DNA of 45,290 bases from Phycisphaerales bacterium (GCA_025361735.1 JANYKD010000272.1:1-45290), one strand, 5' to 3'. Positions 9,716 to 19,181 are shown, counted from the stretch's first letter. Notes: generated by a model not told the origin, from the letters alone. A program made the numbers and translations.

Positions 9716-11122
9716 TCAACGATTACCGGGCTGTCTGTTGCCCAGTGCCTCCAACTCAGCCAGATCCGGGTCGGGCAGGGTGACTTCGCTGTTGAGAATG
9801 CGATCCTGGGCATCGGCAAGAACGCGAAGCGTGGCATTGCCTGACAATGGTCTGGCCTGGGCGGAGGCGCGGATCTCGACAGGCACCGTCATGTCAAGGA
9901 TGCGTGCGGAGCCGGCCCGTGCGGTGGCCCGGGTGACCGCGAGTGTCCCGGTGATCTTGCACGTGGGCGAGGTCAGTCTTGGCAGAGCCAGAACGGCCTT
10001 CGCGAGCGCGGCCGAGACATCGGGCGAAGCGGACAGCGTCGGTACGGCGGGCGGCGCACCAGGCGGAGCGTTGATCTGAGGTATGGACGCCGGCTTGCCG
10101 GACGCAACTGCGGCCGGTTGGCTGGCGGGGCTGCCTGCAACAGTTGGATGGGCCGGGCGCACGAGTCTGGCGATGAGCATCCACATGAGGCTGACCGCCA
10201 GCACAACAACAGCCAGGGTCGCGGCCGAGCGGATGGCGCCGCCACGATTGGCGCCGGCTTGCACCTGGTTCTGCGACGACTGCTGGCCAACAACCGCAAT
10301 CTGCTGCATCAGCGATCGAGCTCGGGCAACGGACTCGTCAATGCCCGCACCCGAGAGATTGGCATCCAGCACTGCCTTGCCCAATGCTCCATGCGCGGCA
10401 GCAAGCGAGCCTTCACACTCACCAACGGTGGCCTCGGCCGCTTTGATCGCCGAATGGCTTCGTGCGATCTCCTCATCACAGACGGCCATCGCCAGTCTTC
10501 TCGCTTCTCGCGCACGATCAAGCTCGGCCTGTTTGTCATCGGCCACCCGCGTCGCCTGCCGACATTTCTCCGTGGCTGCGACTCCGTTCTGCCGGGCCGG
10601 ACCGAGAGCCTGCCGCAGGTCCGCCAGTTGCTTCTGAAGCGGCGGCAGCGGTGCGGACGCCGGCTTTGCCAACGCTCCCTCAACCCGCTGGATCCCTCGT
10701 TCGATGCGGCCGACCTCCTGTCTGGCGGCCTTTTCCGCCGACGCGGCCGCCGAGGCTTCCTGGCGAAGCTGATGGCAAGCTGTTTCGACGGGCGCGATGA
10801 TCTGATCGTGACGGGCCTGCTGCTGTCGTCGCTCCTGCTCGGCCGCGGCCAGCGCACCCTTGCGCTGTTCCATTTCGGCCTGCGCCGCGATGAGCGCCGC
10901 CCGCGTCTCTCGCACGCCGTGCATCGCCTCCAGTTCGTCTCCGAGGTGCGCCTTCTCCGCCGCGTCCCCGATTTGCCCGTGCGTGAGGGTCAGTTCCATC
11001 TCGATTCCGCGTTGCCGCCGCGACAGCATCAGCATGTTCCACAGCGAGTGGAGATAGGACCATGCGGCATTTGCGTCTTCGATTCTCTGCCGGACAAAAC
11101 CGGACCCGGTGGCTTGAGACAT
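9716..11122 (-). CDS. Coiled-coil membrane protein of unknown function
   Basis: A 468-aa protein I do not recognise. Residues 50-280 are Ala/Glu/Gln/Arg-rich and heptad-like, so a long cytoplasmic coiled coil is likely. One membrane segment follows at about 299-321 (ATLAVVVLAVSLMWMLIARL). After it come a Pro/Ala/Ser linker (325-375) and a C-terminal domain of about 90 residues with alternating hydrophobic residues, probably periplasmic. A GGGAG-type Shine-Dalgarno sequence lies seven bases before the ATG. It is directly upstream of the giant exported protein on the same strand. An anchoring or scaffold role at the envelope is inference. Confidence 0.72.
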   Translation of the reverse strand: MSQATGSGFVRQRIEDANAAWSYLHSLWNMLMLSRRQRGIEMELTLTHGQIGDAAEKAHLGDELEAMHGVRETRAALIAAQAEMEQRKGALAAAEQERRQQQARHDQIIAPVETACHQLRQEASAAASAEKAARQEVGRIERGIQRVEGALAKPASAPLPPLQKQLADLRQALGPARQNGVAATEKCRQATRVADDKQAELDRAREARRLAMAVCDEEIARSHSAIKAAEATVGECEGSLAAAHGALGKAVLDANLSGAGIDESVARARSLMQQIAVVGQQSSQNQVQAGANRGGAIRSAATLAVVVLAVSLMWMLIARLVRPAHPTVAGSPASQPAAVASGKPASIPQINAPPGAPPAVPTLSASPDVSAALAKAVLALPRLTSPTCKITGTLAVTRATARAGSARILDMTVPVEIRASAQARPLSGNATLRVLADAQDRILNSEVTLPDPDLAELEALGNRQPGNR

Positions 11123-11318
11123 GTTCGTTCTCCCTGCTCAGGCACACCATCCTACAGATGGCTCATCGCAACGGAAAGTATAATCCGCTGAGTTCTTTCC
11201 CGTGACCGGGCCGGCAACACCCGCGGAGTCGCGTGCGTTTGCCTTGCAGGCACACGGCAAGCCCCAGTAAACTTCCGCGAGTCCAAGACTTGGTCCTGCA
11301 AATGCAGCGGATGGACGC

Positions 11319-11639
11319 ATGAGTAATGGCCCCTTCAAGGTTGTCTACGTTAACATCGATCTCGCGAGCGGGCTGCTGCTCCTCGTCGTGAGTCTACCGC
11401 TTCTTGTACCACTCGGCGTTGCCACATGGCTTGGCCATGTACGACGGCAAGCGTTCTTTGTGGCGCTGGTGATCGTTCTGCTGGCAGCGGCCGCGATCGA
11501 GATTGTGGGAATTGTGTACAGGCAACGGTCGCGATCGGCAGGCTCGGTTCCGCCGGCAACATCACTTCGCTGGTTCTTCGCCGCCACACCGACCGGCAAA
11601 TCAACCGCCGCAAATTGCAAATCCCTGTCCTCAGTCTAA
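11319..11639 (+). CDS. Possible small two-helix membrane protein
   Basis: A 106-aa frame with two clear hydrophobic stretches (about residues 18-38 and 45-66), joined by a short loop with HVRRQ and followed by a basic, Ser/Thr-rich tail. This is a plausible small inner-membrane protein. Against it: there is no evident ribosome binding site, the tail has low-complexity composition, and I know no family it belongs to. It ends 10 bp before the MFS transporter start on the same strand and could be an upstream leader gene of that operon. It may equally be chance translation of non-coding DNA. Confidence 0.35.
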   Translation: MSNGPFKVVYVNIDLASGLLLLVVSLPLLVPLGVATWLGHVRRQAFFVALVIVLLAAAAIEIVGIVYRQRSRSAGSVPPATSLRWFFAATPTGKSTAANCKSLSSV

Positions 11640-11649
11640 ACTCCGCAAC

Positions 11650-13071
11650 ATGGCCCACACACCCATGCTGGACAATGGCAAGTCTCCGCTCAAGTGGTAT
11701 CAGGGACTCGACCGCTATTGCTGGATTGTTCTGACCATCGCCGCCCTGGGGTGGCTCTTCGATACGATGGACCAGAACCTCTACAACCTGGTCCGGCCGG
11801 CGTCGATGCGGCAACTGCTGCTGGCCGACTACACCAACCCACTGACCAAGATCGTCGACGAGGCCGGCCTGAAGACGGCGGCCAATCAGAAGGGTGCCTG
11901 GATCAACGCCGTGTTCCTCATGGGCTGGGCCATCGGCGGGTTTGTCTTCGGAGTCCTCGGCGACCGCATGGGTCGCGTCAAGACCATGGTCACCACCATC
12001 CTGATCTACGCCTTGTTCACGGGCATGTCTGGGCTGGCGTGGAACTGGCAGATCTACGCGGCCGCACGCTTCCTCACGGCCATCGGGGTGGGCGGCGAAT
12101 GGGCGGCCGGGGCGTCGCTGGTCGCGGAAGTCTTCCCACAACGCTCTCGTGGCATGGCGCTGGGCATGCTCCAGGCACTGTCGGCCGTGGGCAATATGAT
12201 GGCGGCCGTCATCACGCTCATCCTGGGTAATCTCGACAAATACTGGCCCATCGCTTACTTCATCGGGTTTCTACCCGCTCTGTTGGTGTTCTGGATTCTG
12301 CGCAGCGTGAAAGAGCCCGATGCCTGGGTGCAGGCCAAGGCACATGCAACCTTCGGCAAGGAACTGGGCGCCATCTCGGAACTGTTCACCAACCGCGTCA
12401 TGCGGCGGAATACCCTCGTCGCCATCCTGCTGGCCACCGCGGGCGTCGGCGGGCTGTGGGGCATCGGCTTCTTCTCGACGAACATGATCGACAACGAACT
12501 GCGCGGGGCCGGCTGGGACAAGTCGGTCGTGGGGCGGGCCATGAGCATCATGTTCCTGATCCAGCAGATCGGGGCATTCGTTGGCATTTACCTGTTCGCT
12601 GTCGTTGCCGAACGTATGAGCCGACGCGCCGCATTCGCCATCTGGTTTGCCCTGGCCTGGGGATTCGTGTTGCTCTTCTTCTGGGGCCTGGCCGGCACGG
12701 GCGGCAAGGCGTTTGCCTGGAGTCTGCCGCTGGCGTTCCTGCTCGGCTTCGGCACGCTCGGGCCGTTCTCCGGCTTCAGCATTTACTTCCCCGAGTTGTT
12801 TCCAACGCGTCTGCGCACCACGGGTTGCGGGGTAGGCTACAACGCGGCGCGCGTCTTTGCCGCCCCGGCCGCCGTCATCCTGGGCAACCTCTCCCGATGG
12901 TTCGCCACGCAGGGATTCACCGGAAGCAAGTCCTTTGCCATGGCCGCCTCCAGCGTTTCGGCCATCTACATCGTGGGATTCATCGCCCTGATCTTTGCCC
13001 CTGAAACCAAGGGCAAGGGACTTCCTGAAGACAGCGTATTTGAAACACCCGCGGGCACGGAGAAGGCATGA
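11650..13071 (+). CDS. MFS transporter (sugar or organic-acid type)
   Basis: A 473-aa major facilitator superfamily permease with about twelve membrane segments. The loop 2-3 signature is clear (GVLGDRMGRVKTM), and a cytoplasmic motif follows the sixth helix (RSVKEPDAWVQAKA). FSIYFPELFPTRLRTTGCG near residue 385 is typical of the sugar/aromatic-acid proton symporter branch. The start was placed at the Met preceding AHTPMLDNGK; the frame is open 49 codons further upstream but that part is not protein-like, and no strong Shine-Dalgarno sequence is visible. The stop overlaps the start of the TIM-barrel gene (ATGA), so the two are translationally coupled. This suggests import and isomerisation of the same sugar or sugar acid. 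Confidence 0.88.
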   Translation: MAHTPMLDNGKSPLKWYQGLDRYCWIVLTIAALGWLFDTMDQNLYNLVRPASMRQLLLADYTNPLTKIVDEAGLKTAANQKGAWINAVFLMGWAIGGFVFGVLGDRMGRVKTMVTTILIYALFTGMSGLAWNWQIYAAARFLTAIGVGGEWAAGASLVAEVFPQRSRGMALGMLQALSAVGNMMAAVITLILGNLDKYWPIAYFIGFLPALLVFWILRSVKEPDAWVQAKAHATFGKELGAISELFTNRVMRRNTLVAILLATAGVGGLWGIGFFSTNMIDNELRGAGWDKSVVGRAMSIMFLIQQIGAFVGIYLFAVVAERMSRRAAFAIWFALAWGFVLLFFWGLAGTGGKAFAWSLPLAFLLGFGTLGPFSGFSIYFPELFPTRLRTTGCGVGYNAARVFAAPAAVILGNLSRWFATQGFTGSKSFAMAASSVSAIYIVGFIALIFAPETKGKGLPEDSVFETPAGTEKA

Positions 13072-13883
13072 AATTCGCCATCTGCAACGAGATCTTCGAC
13101 GGTTGGGCCCTGAAGCGCATCTGTGAATTCTGCCGGCCGCTCGGGTACGAGGGCGTGGAGCTATCGCCGTTCACACTGGGCGAGAAGCCGGTCGAGCTTT
13201 CCAAAGCGGATCGGCTGCTGATCCGCCAGACCGTCGAAGGCGGCGGGATGGAGGTCGTCGGGTTGCACTGGCTGCTGGCGAAAACCACCGGCTTCTATGT
13301 CACGCACCCGGACGCCGCCATCCGCAGGACAACGGCCGAGTATCTCCTGGCACTGGTTCACCTGTGTGCTGATCTGGGCGGCAAGGTCATGGTCATCGGC
13401 TCGCCCAAGCAACGGTCCCTTCTACCGGGCGTCAGTACCGCGCAGGCGATGGAATTCGCGGCCGAGGTCTTTCGGCCCAGCCTCGAACCGGCCCTTTCGC
13501 GCGGCGTGACACTGGCGATCGAACCGCTCGGGCCGGCCGAGACGGATTTCCTGACCACCGCGGCGCAGGGCATCGAACTGATCGACCGCCTGCACCATCC
13601 GGCGTTCCGGCTGCATCTGGACGTCAAGGCCATGTCCAGCGAACCCAAACCGATCCCGCAGATCATCAGCGACTCCGCGAAACACATCGCGCATGTCCAT
13701 GTGAACGACCCCAACCTGCGCGGCCCGGGCATGGGGGATGTGGACCACGGGCCAATTGTGGCAGCCCTGCGGCAGGCGGGATACGATGGCTGGCTGAGCG
13801 TGGAGACGTTTGACACATCCGTCCCACCGGAAACAACGGCCCGAGAGAGCGTGCGGTATCTCAAGCAGGTGTGCGCACTGTAG
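13068..13883 (+). CDS. Xylose-isomerase-like TIM-barrel sugar isomerase/epimerase
   Basis: A 271-aa protein of the AP-endonuclease-2/xylose-isomerase-like TIM-barrel family. Metal-site features include a Glu in the strand around AIEPLGPAE, LHLDVKAM with its Asp, HVHVNDPN, and SVETFD at the C-terminus. Enzymes of this shape isomerise or epimerise ketoses, inosose or hydroxypyruvate; the substrate cannot be called here. GGAG lies five bases before the ATG, and the start overlaps the transporter stop by four bases. Coupling to the permease suggests catabolism of the imported compound. Confidence 0.85.
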   Translation: MKFAICNEIFDGWALKRICEFCRPLGYEGVELSPFTLGEKPVELSKADRLLIRQTVEGGGMEVVGLHWLLAKTTGFYVTHPDAAIRRTTAEYLLALVHLCADLGGKVMVIGSPKQRSLLPGVSTAQAMEFAAEVFRPSLEPALSRGVTLAIEPLGPAETDFLTTAAQGIELIDRLHHPAFRLHLDVKAMSSEPKPIPQIISDSAKHIAHVHVNDPNLRGPGMGDVDHGPIVAALRQAGYDGWLSVETFDTSVPPETTARESVRYLKQVCAL

Positions 13884-13976
13884 CCGCGATCGCTGATCGG
13901 GGCGCGGGTATCGGACGGTTATCGCGGGCGCGATCTTGGCCCCAGCGGGGCCGAGACCCTGTTCGTAGACAACATC

Positions 13977-14006
13977 ATCACCCTGTTGGTACTCCGACAG
14001 GGTGAT
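13977..14006. promoter_or_regulatory. 10-bp perfect inverted repeat just upstream of the esterase ribosome binding site
   Basis: ATCACCCTGT and ACAGGGTGAT are perfect reverse complements separated by ten bases. The repeat ends four bases before the strong AAGGAGG of the downstream secreted esterase gene. It could be an operator for a dimeric regulator or an mRNA hairpin next to the ribosome binding site. It lacks a T-run on the plus strand, so a terminator for the TIM-barrel gene is less likely. Confidence 0.5.
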
Positions 14007-14024
14007 CGGTAAGGAGGCTTCGCC

Positions 14025-16097
14025 ATGCGTCACGTCGCATTCGTCGTCGTTTCTGTTCTATTGTCACTGTCCACACTCGCCCAGGTCGCGGATCCGCGAC
14101 TCGCCAAAGCTCGGACGTTGTACGAGGGAAGCGATTTCACGCCGCCGGCCACGCGCCAGGCGTGGGAACAGCGGGCGGCACAGGTTCGCACGCAGGTGCT
14201 CGTGGCCGCCGGGCTGTGGCCACTTCCTGAGAAGACGCCGCTCAACCCGGTCATTCACTCGCCCATCCAGCGCGATGGCTACACGGTCGAGAAGGTCTAC
14301 TTCCAGTCGTATCCCGGTTTCTATGTGACGGGGAACCTCTATCGCCCTGTCGGCAAGACGGGCCCCCTGCCGGCCGTGCTCAGCCCGCACGGACACTGGG
14401 AAAATGGCCGGTTCTATCAGGCCAAAGAGAAGGATGTCGAGAAGTCCCTCAAGGGCGGCTGGGAAACCGAAACCGACGCCGCGCGCTATCCGCTCCAGGC
14501 CCGTTGCGCCAACCTCGCCAAACTCGGCTGCATCGTCTTCCACTACGATATGGTCGGCTACGCCGACAACGACGCCACGTTCCCGCATCGCAAGACCTGG
14601 CTCGACGCCGACAGCCAGATTCGCGGGCTGAACATGCTGGGCCTGCAACTGTGGGATTCCATCCGGGCGATGGATTTCGTGCTTTCGCTGCCGGATGTCG
14701 ACAAGACTCGCATCGCCTGCACAGGAGCCAGCGGCGGAGCAACGCAGACGTTCCTGATGATGGCCGTGGACGATCGCCTGACCGTCGCCGCGCCGGTCTG
14801 CATGATCTCGGCCGGCAACCACCAGGGCGGCTGCGTCTGCGAGAATGCCCCCCTGCTCCGCATCGGCACGGACAACGTGGAGATCTCCTGCACGTTCGCG
14901 CCCAAGCCGTTCGTACACCCGACGGCCACCGGCGACTGGACCGCGCACTATCTGGAGCAGGGCTATCCGCAGACGCAGGCCATCTATCGGCTGTTCGGGG
15001 CCGAGGGCAATGTCCACAGCGAGCGGTTCACCGCCGAGCACAACTACAACAAGAACTCGCGACAGGTCGTGTACAACTTCCTCAACAAACACCTCAAACT
15101 CGGGGCGGCCGAGCCGGTGCTGGAACAGAAATTCACGCCCATGGAGCCCAAGGATCTCGCGGTGTTCGACGCGACCCACCCGCGCCCGGCCGACTGGACC
15201 ACGCCGGACAAACTCAAGGAATACCTCATCAAACAGCACGCGGCGCTGATGGCATCGCTCCTGCCGCGCGATGCGGCGGGCATCGCGGCGATGCAGACGG
15301 TGCTGCGGCCCGCGCTCAAGGTGATGATGGCCAGTGAGTTACCTGCGATTGAGGCAAGCGAGTTACCAACGTCCTCCCAGCATCTCGATCTCTACTCGCG
15401 CCGGGGCCAACGCGCCTGGCGCACGGAAATCCAGCGGCCCGGCAATTCGGAGAAACTGCCAGTCAATATATTCCTGCCCGAGAAGGCCGCGTCGGCCGTG
15501 ACCATCCTCATCTCCGACTCCGGCAAGGAGGCGTTCGGCAAACTTGAACAACCCGGCGAACTCGTGCGGCAGCTCCTGGCCAAAGGGCACATGGTCATCG
15601 CCGCCGATGTGTTTCTGACGGGCGAGCTTCGGCCGGAGAAGCTGCCCGACTGGTCCAAGATCGAGTTCATCCACGGCTACAACCGCTCGACCTTTGATAA
15701 CCGAGTCCATGACATCCTCACGCTCATCGGCGTCTGCCGTGGTGCCGGCCTGGCGCGGACGCTGAACCTCGTCGGCCTAGGTAAAGCGGGCTCCTGGTGT
15801 CTGCTGGCACGGATTCGGGCCGGCGATGCGCTGTCGCGCTGCGTCGCGGAGACCGGAACATTCGACTTCGATCAGGTGACCAGCACCACGGATGAGCAGT
15901 TCCTGCCGCATGCCATGCGATACGGCGGATTATGGCCGCTGGCCGCGACGGGCGGGACAAAGCCACTGATGATCATCGGCCGCGAGACGCCGCCGCCGTG
16001 GGTTACGGACGTGTTCAAGGCGGCCGGGCAGACGGAGAAGCTGATGAGCATCGCGAAGGCGGACAATTCGCAGATCGTCGAATGGCTCGGCCGGTGA
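14025..16097 (+). CDS. Secreted acetylxylan-esterase-like alpha/beta hydrolase
   Basis: A 690-aa protein with a signal peptide (residues 1-20, cleavage near LAQ). Residues 75-360 are an alpha/beta hydrolase related to acetylxylan esterases and dienelactone hydrolases: LPAVLSPHGHW gives the oxyanion region and GASGGATQ the nucleophile elbow with Ser236. EHNYNKNSRQ near 347 may carry the His. The C-terminal half (about 440-690) looks like a second hydrolase-related domain without an obvious nucleophile. An ASELP pair (ASELPAIEASELP) lies in the linker. AAGGAGG lies seven bases before the ATG. It probably removes ester groups from plant or algal polysaccharide outside the cytoplasm. The convergent neighbour is an alpha-galactosidase. 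Confidence 0.83.
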   Translation: MRHVAFVVVSVLLSLSTLAQVADPRLAKARTLYEGSDFTPPATRQAWEQRAAQVRTQVLVAAGLWPLPEKTPLNPVIHSPIQRDGYTVEKVYFQSYPGFYVTGNLYRPVGKTGPLPAVLSPHGHWENGRFYQAKEKDVEKSLKGGWETETDAARYPLQARCANLAKLGCIVFHYDMVGYADNDATFPHRKTWLDADSQIRGLNMLGLQLWDSIRAMDFVLSLPDVDKTRIACTGASGGATQTFLMMAVDDRLTVAAPVCMISAGNHQGGCVCENAPLLRIGTDNVEISCTFAPKPFVHPTATGDWTAHYLEQGYPQTQAIYRLFGAEGNVHSERFTAEHNYNKNSRQVVYNFLNKHLKLGAAEPVLEQKFTPMEPKDLAVFDATHPRPADWTTPDKLKEYLIKQHAALMASLLPRDAAGIAAMQTVLRPALKVMMASELPAIEASELPTSSQHLDLYSRRGQRAWRTEIQRPGNSEKLPVNIFLPEKAASAVTILISDSGKEAFGKLEQPGELVRQLLAKGHMVIAADVFLTGELRPEKLPDWSKIEFIHGYNRSTFDNRVHDILTLIGVCRGAGLARTLNLVGLGKAGSWCLLARIRAGDALSRCVAETGTFDFDQVTSTTDEQFLPHAMRYGGLWPLAATGGTKPLMIIGRETPPPWVTDVFKAAGQTEKLMSIAKADNSQIVEWLGR

Positions 16098-16188
16098 CGA
16101 CGCGTGCCGGCACAGTGCGAGGCGTCGCGACGGTCGACTGAAACTGCAACATCGAAGCCGGGAATAACGGGACACCGGGTGTTTTACC

Positions 16189-16275
16189 GTAGTGTCGCCA
16201 GTGTCCCCTGTTGGTACGAATTAGCGTTGCGCGCGTGTCCGGGGATTCCGCCGGTGGGGACACCGGCGGCACTAC
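16189..16275. repeat. GTAG-headed REP-like palindrome with a diverged inverted copy
   Basis: On the minus strand GTAG (16275-16272) is followed after two bases by a perfect 9-bp stem, CCGCCGGTG/CACCGGCGG, with loop TCCC (16248-16269). On the plus strand GTAGTGTCGCCAGTGTCCCC (16189-16208) matches the head and first arm of that unit at 18 of 20 bases, but its second arm has decayed. The two form an inverted pair in the gap between two convergent genes. REP status rests on the GTAG head and stem, by analogy with RAYT-associated REPs. Confidence 0.6.
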
Positions 16276-16361
16276 ATGCGAATGCCTGGCGGGACATCGT
16301 TCAGGTCGTTTGCTCGATGGACCACAGGGGAGACGACTTGAGTCGTGTCCCGTTTTCCGAT

Positions 16362-19181
16362 TTACGGCTTGGGCTCCAGCGGGTCCTTTGTGCCCGCTTC
16401 GATAAACCGGGCGAAGCCCCAGACGGCATGATCCCAGCCGTAGCCGTCGCCGCCGTTGAGAACGCGCAGGGTGACTTCTTTGGCGCCGGTGATGTCGACC
16501 GTGAGGTCGTGGGTTTTCTTTGGCCGCAACACGGGGCTTTCGGACAGTGGCTTGCCGTCAACAATCACCTGGAATTGAACGCTGCCCTTCTCGCCGAGGT
16601 CGTCGAGTCCGACGGTCGTCTTGAACGCGGCGAACTTCTTTCCGCTGATGTCGAAGACGATGTCGGCCGGCGTGTTGTCGTTGAACGCGTGGGTCCACAG
16701 CGCCTTCTCAATCACCTTCCCGTTGATCTTGATCGGCTGGTTCTTGAGATTCACATCGCGCCGTACGGGGTTATCGGCTCCGCAGGTCGCTTTGGCCCAC
16801 TTCATGTCAGAGGCAAAGGTGATACCCCTGGCCAGAGCATCCGGCGTCGTGAACGTCCCCGCGGCGCCACTGTTGGGCTTAGTGCCACCGTAGGCGATCG
16901 CCTCAACTTTCCAGTACAGCTTCCGCGCCGGCGGCAGCTTTTGCATCACCACCGCCGGCAGAGCGGCCGTTTCCTGCAGGACCGTGCCGGTCAGCTCGGG
17001 CGTCTCGCCGACGGTCACGCGATAGAGCCGGGCGTTCGCGCTTTCTTCCCAGTTCAATTCGGCCGATGTGGAGAGCAGGCCGCTGGTTGCCTTCACCGTT
17101 TTGAGGGCAAAATCCCCCGGTTCCTGCAGACCGGCCGGCCGGCCCAGCGCGGCATCCTGAATGAAAATGATGTCGCTGCTGCGCGGCTGGGGCAGGCGGA
17201 TGGTCAGCCCGGTTTGCATCAGGTTCTCGCCCTTGAGTTGCGCCGGGGCGATCGAGCCATCCTCACAGTACAGCCAGTATGTCGCACTGGCGTCCAGGCC
17301 CTTGAGGCGGACGGTCTGCGCGCCCTCCGGGCTGTCGGGGCGGAAGACGTAGATGGCGCCTTTCTTTGCCTCCGGGTCGAAGTACTCGATGCCATCCCAC
17401 ACCTTGTCGTCGGGCCGGGGGAAGATGTGGTAGATGTTGGCGCTGCGAACCAGCGGGCGGATGCGCGTCTTATACGTGTTGACCGCGTCCTTGATGATCG
17501 CCTTCTGCGACGCGTTCCACACGGGGCCGCCGTTGCCGCTGTTGGGCGCATCCGGATGCCAGTAGGCCGCGCCCATGGACGCGGAGCGGAATTCGTAGAC
17601 CGACCCCGTCGCCTGCCACTCGGCCCAGGAGCCGCACAAGGCGGCGATCTGCATGGGGTGCAGGGCGAACGAGGCATCGTAGAACGACCGCCGGGCGTCG
17701 ATGGGGTAGTAGCGGTCCTGGTTCTGGATCTTCATGCAGCGTTTGAGAACGCCGTAGTCCTTGATGCGGCCGCCGCCGGAGCAATTCTCGTAGGAGAAAT
17801 TGGGGATGGCCGCGTAGAGGGAGTCGAGCACCTCGTAGTATCCCTTGGTTTGCCAGTAGCCGGCGTCTTCGGCGTAGTGGGCGCGCATGCCCGGGCCGTG
17901 GCCGCCGGTTTGCAGGACATTGCCATCGGTGCCGTCGGAACGGAAGAAGTCGATGCGGAACTTGTCGTAGAGATACTTCGCGTCATCCTGGCGATGCTCG
18001 ATGCCCGCGCGCGTGGTCATCGACGGGTTGCAGTTCCAGTAGAGGCCGAAGCGCATGCCTTTCTTGTGTGCGTAGTCGCTGGCCGCCAGGATCCCCGACG
18101 GCCAATCCACGGGATCGCCGACGGGCGGATGCGGCTTGTGCGTCGCATCGCCCGGCCACCAGCCGACATCCAGCACGACTTCTTCAAACCCCAATGGCGC
18201 CGCGTCGTCGATCAACGGGTAATACTTGCTCTCCACGGAATCCCAACTCCCCTGGCTCTTGCCGGTCGGCGCGAACGCGTTCCATTCCACCTTCGGATAC
18301 GCCGTATCGTTCTTGAGCGTCGCGGGGATCGAATAGTTGAACAGGTATTTGTGCAGGCTGTTGGCCGCGTCGTCCATGTCCCCTTTGTAGGCGCCGATGA
18401 ATCCGGGCGGCACGGCGAACGTCTCGCCGGGCTCGATATCCGTCTTGAACGCATCGCCGTTGCCGGCCTTGACGGCCGCCCCGCTGGGCGCGTTGTGGGC
18501 GGCGATCTCCAGCCGGCCGATACTCCACTCCCAGCCGATGTACACGCCGTGCGCCCCGCCGGCGTCGATGACCGTCAGCGGGATGAAGTCCTGGGCCTCG
18601 GAGATGCGCAGCGTCTTGCGATAATTGGCGGCGAGTTTCTCGTGATAAACACCCGTCGCATCGGGCAGGCTGCCATCGTCATTGATGTACCAGACGCTGG
18701 TATCACTCCCCGGCCCGACGAGATGGACATCCAGGCTTTCCTGCTCGTAGATGGTGACGGGCTTGGCCGAGTTGTTCTTGATGAACATGGTGTGCCGCAC
18801 CGGGCCGGGCCCGCCGCGGGCGTGCCAGACCGAGGTCAGCTCCAGCGCGGGCTCGGCGTTGGTGAAGGTGATCGTCACCTTCGTCCCGTCGGTCTTGTCC
18901 TCCGTCGCTTTCTGAAAGACCCAGTTGGGCGTCTGCGCCGCTCCGCCGTCATCCACGCGACCCATCAGCGGCAATACCGAAGGAGCGGCCGTCCAGTTCC
19001 AGGCCGCGGGGCTGGCGAGTTCGTAGATGCAGAGTTTGTTGTCGTCGCTGACGCCAATCACGAGGCGCGTATCGGCGGTTGACAGCGTCCAGCGATTGGC
19101 CGGTTCGGCAGCGTATGCCTGGAACAACAACATCGATGCGAACAACGCAGCGATGAGCGGTTGTAAGGATGCTCGTTTCAT
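16362..19181 (-). CDS. Secreted GH36-type alpha-galactosidase with FN3-like and NPCBM modules
   Basis: A 939-aa protein with a signal peptide (residues 1-24, ending AYA). An N-terminal beta-sandwich (about 30-290) precedes the catalytic barrel (about 295-590). DFFRSDGTDG (411-420) fits the GH36 nucleophile motif, with Asp416 as nucleophile. ENCSGGGRIKD (465-475) is the CSGGGR-x-D motif with Asp475 as acid/base. About 695-782 is fibronectin-III-like. About 788-930 is an NPCBM (CBM51-type) domain containing WTHAFNDNTPADIVFDISG and ending in WDHAVWGFARF. It should release terminal alpha-galactose from oligo- or polysaccharide in the periplasm or outside. AAGGAG lies nine bases before the ATG. 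The exact specificity within GH27/31/36 relatives is unproven. Confidence 0.9.
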   Translation of the reverse strand: MKRASLQPLIAALFASMLLFQAYAAEPANRWTLSTADTRLVIGVSDDNKLCIYELASPAAWNWTAAPSVLPLMGRVDDGGAAQTPNWVFQKATEDKTDGTKVTITFTNAEPALELTSVWHARGGPGPVRHTMFIKNNSAKPVTIYEQESLDVHLVGPGSDTSVWYINDDGSLPDATGVYHEKLAANYRKTLRISEAQDFIPLTVIDAGGAHGVYIGWEWSIGRLEIAAHNAPSGAAVKAGNGDAFKTDIEPGETFAVPPGFIGAYKGDMDDAANSLHKYLFNYSIPATLKNDTAYPKVEWNAFAPTGKSQGSWDSVESKYYPLIDDAAPLGFEEVVLDVGWWPGDATHKPHPPVGDPVDWPSGILAASDYAHKKGMRFGLYWNCNPSMTTRAGIEHRQDDAKYLYDKFRIDFFRSDGTDGNVLQTGGHGPGMRAHYAEDAGYWQTKGYYEVLDSLYAAIPNFSYENCSGGGRIKDYGVLKRCMKIQNQDRYYPIDARRSFYDASFALHPMQIAALCGSWAEWQATGSVYEFRSASMGAAYWHPDAPNSGNGGPVWNASQKAIIKDAVNTYKTRIRPLVRSANIYHIFPRPDDKVWDGIEYFDPEAKKGAIYVFRPDSPEGAQTVRLKGLDASATYWLYCEDGSIAPAQLKGENLMQTGLTIRLPQPRSSDIIFIQDAALGRPAGLQEPGDFALKTVKATSGLLSTSAELNWEESANARLYRVTVGETPELTGTVLQETAALPAVVMQKLPPARKLYWKVEAIAYGGTKPNSGAAGTFTTPDALARGITFASDMKWAKATCGADNPVRRDVNLKNQPIKINGKVIEKALWTHAFNDNTPADIVFDISGKKFAAFKTTVGLDDLGEKGSVQFQVIVDGKPLSESPVLRPKKTHDLTVDITGAKEVTLRVLNGGDGYGWDHAVWGFARFIEAGTKDPLEPKP

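Noticed and set aside
16104-19082. A 992-codon plus-strand frame antisense to the alpha-galactosidase gene
   Set aside because: It is the mirror frame of a high-GC gene. The minus-strand protein has a signal peptide, catalytic motifs and a ribosome binding site.
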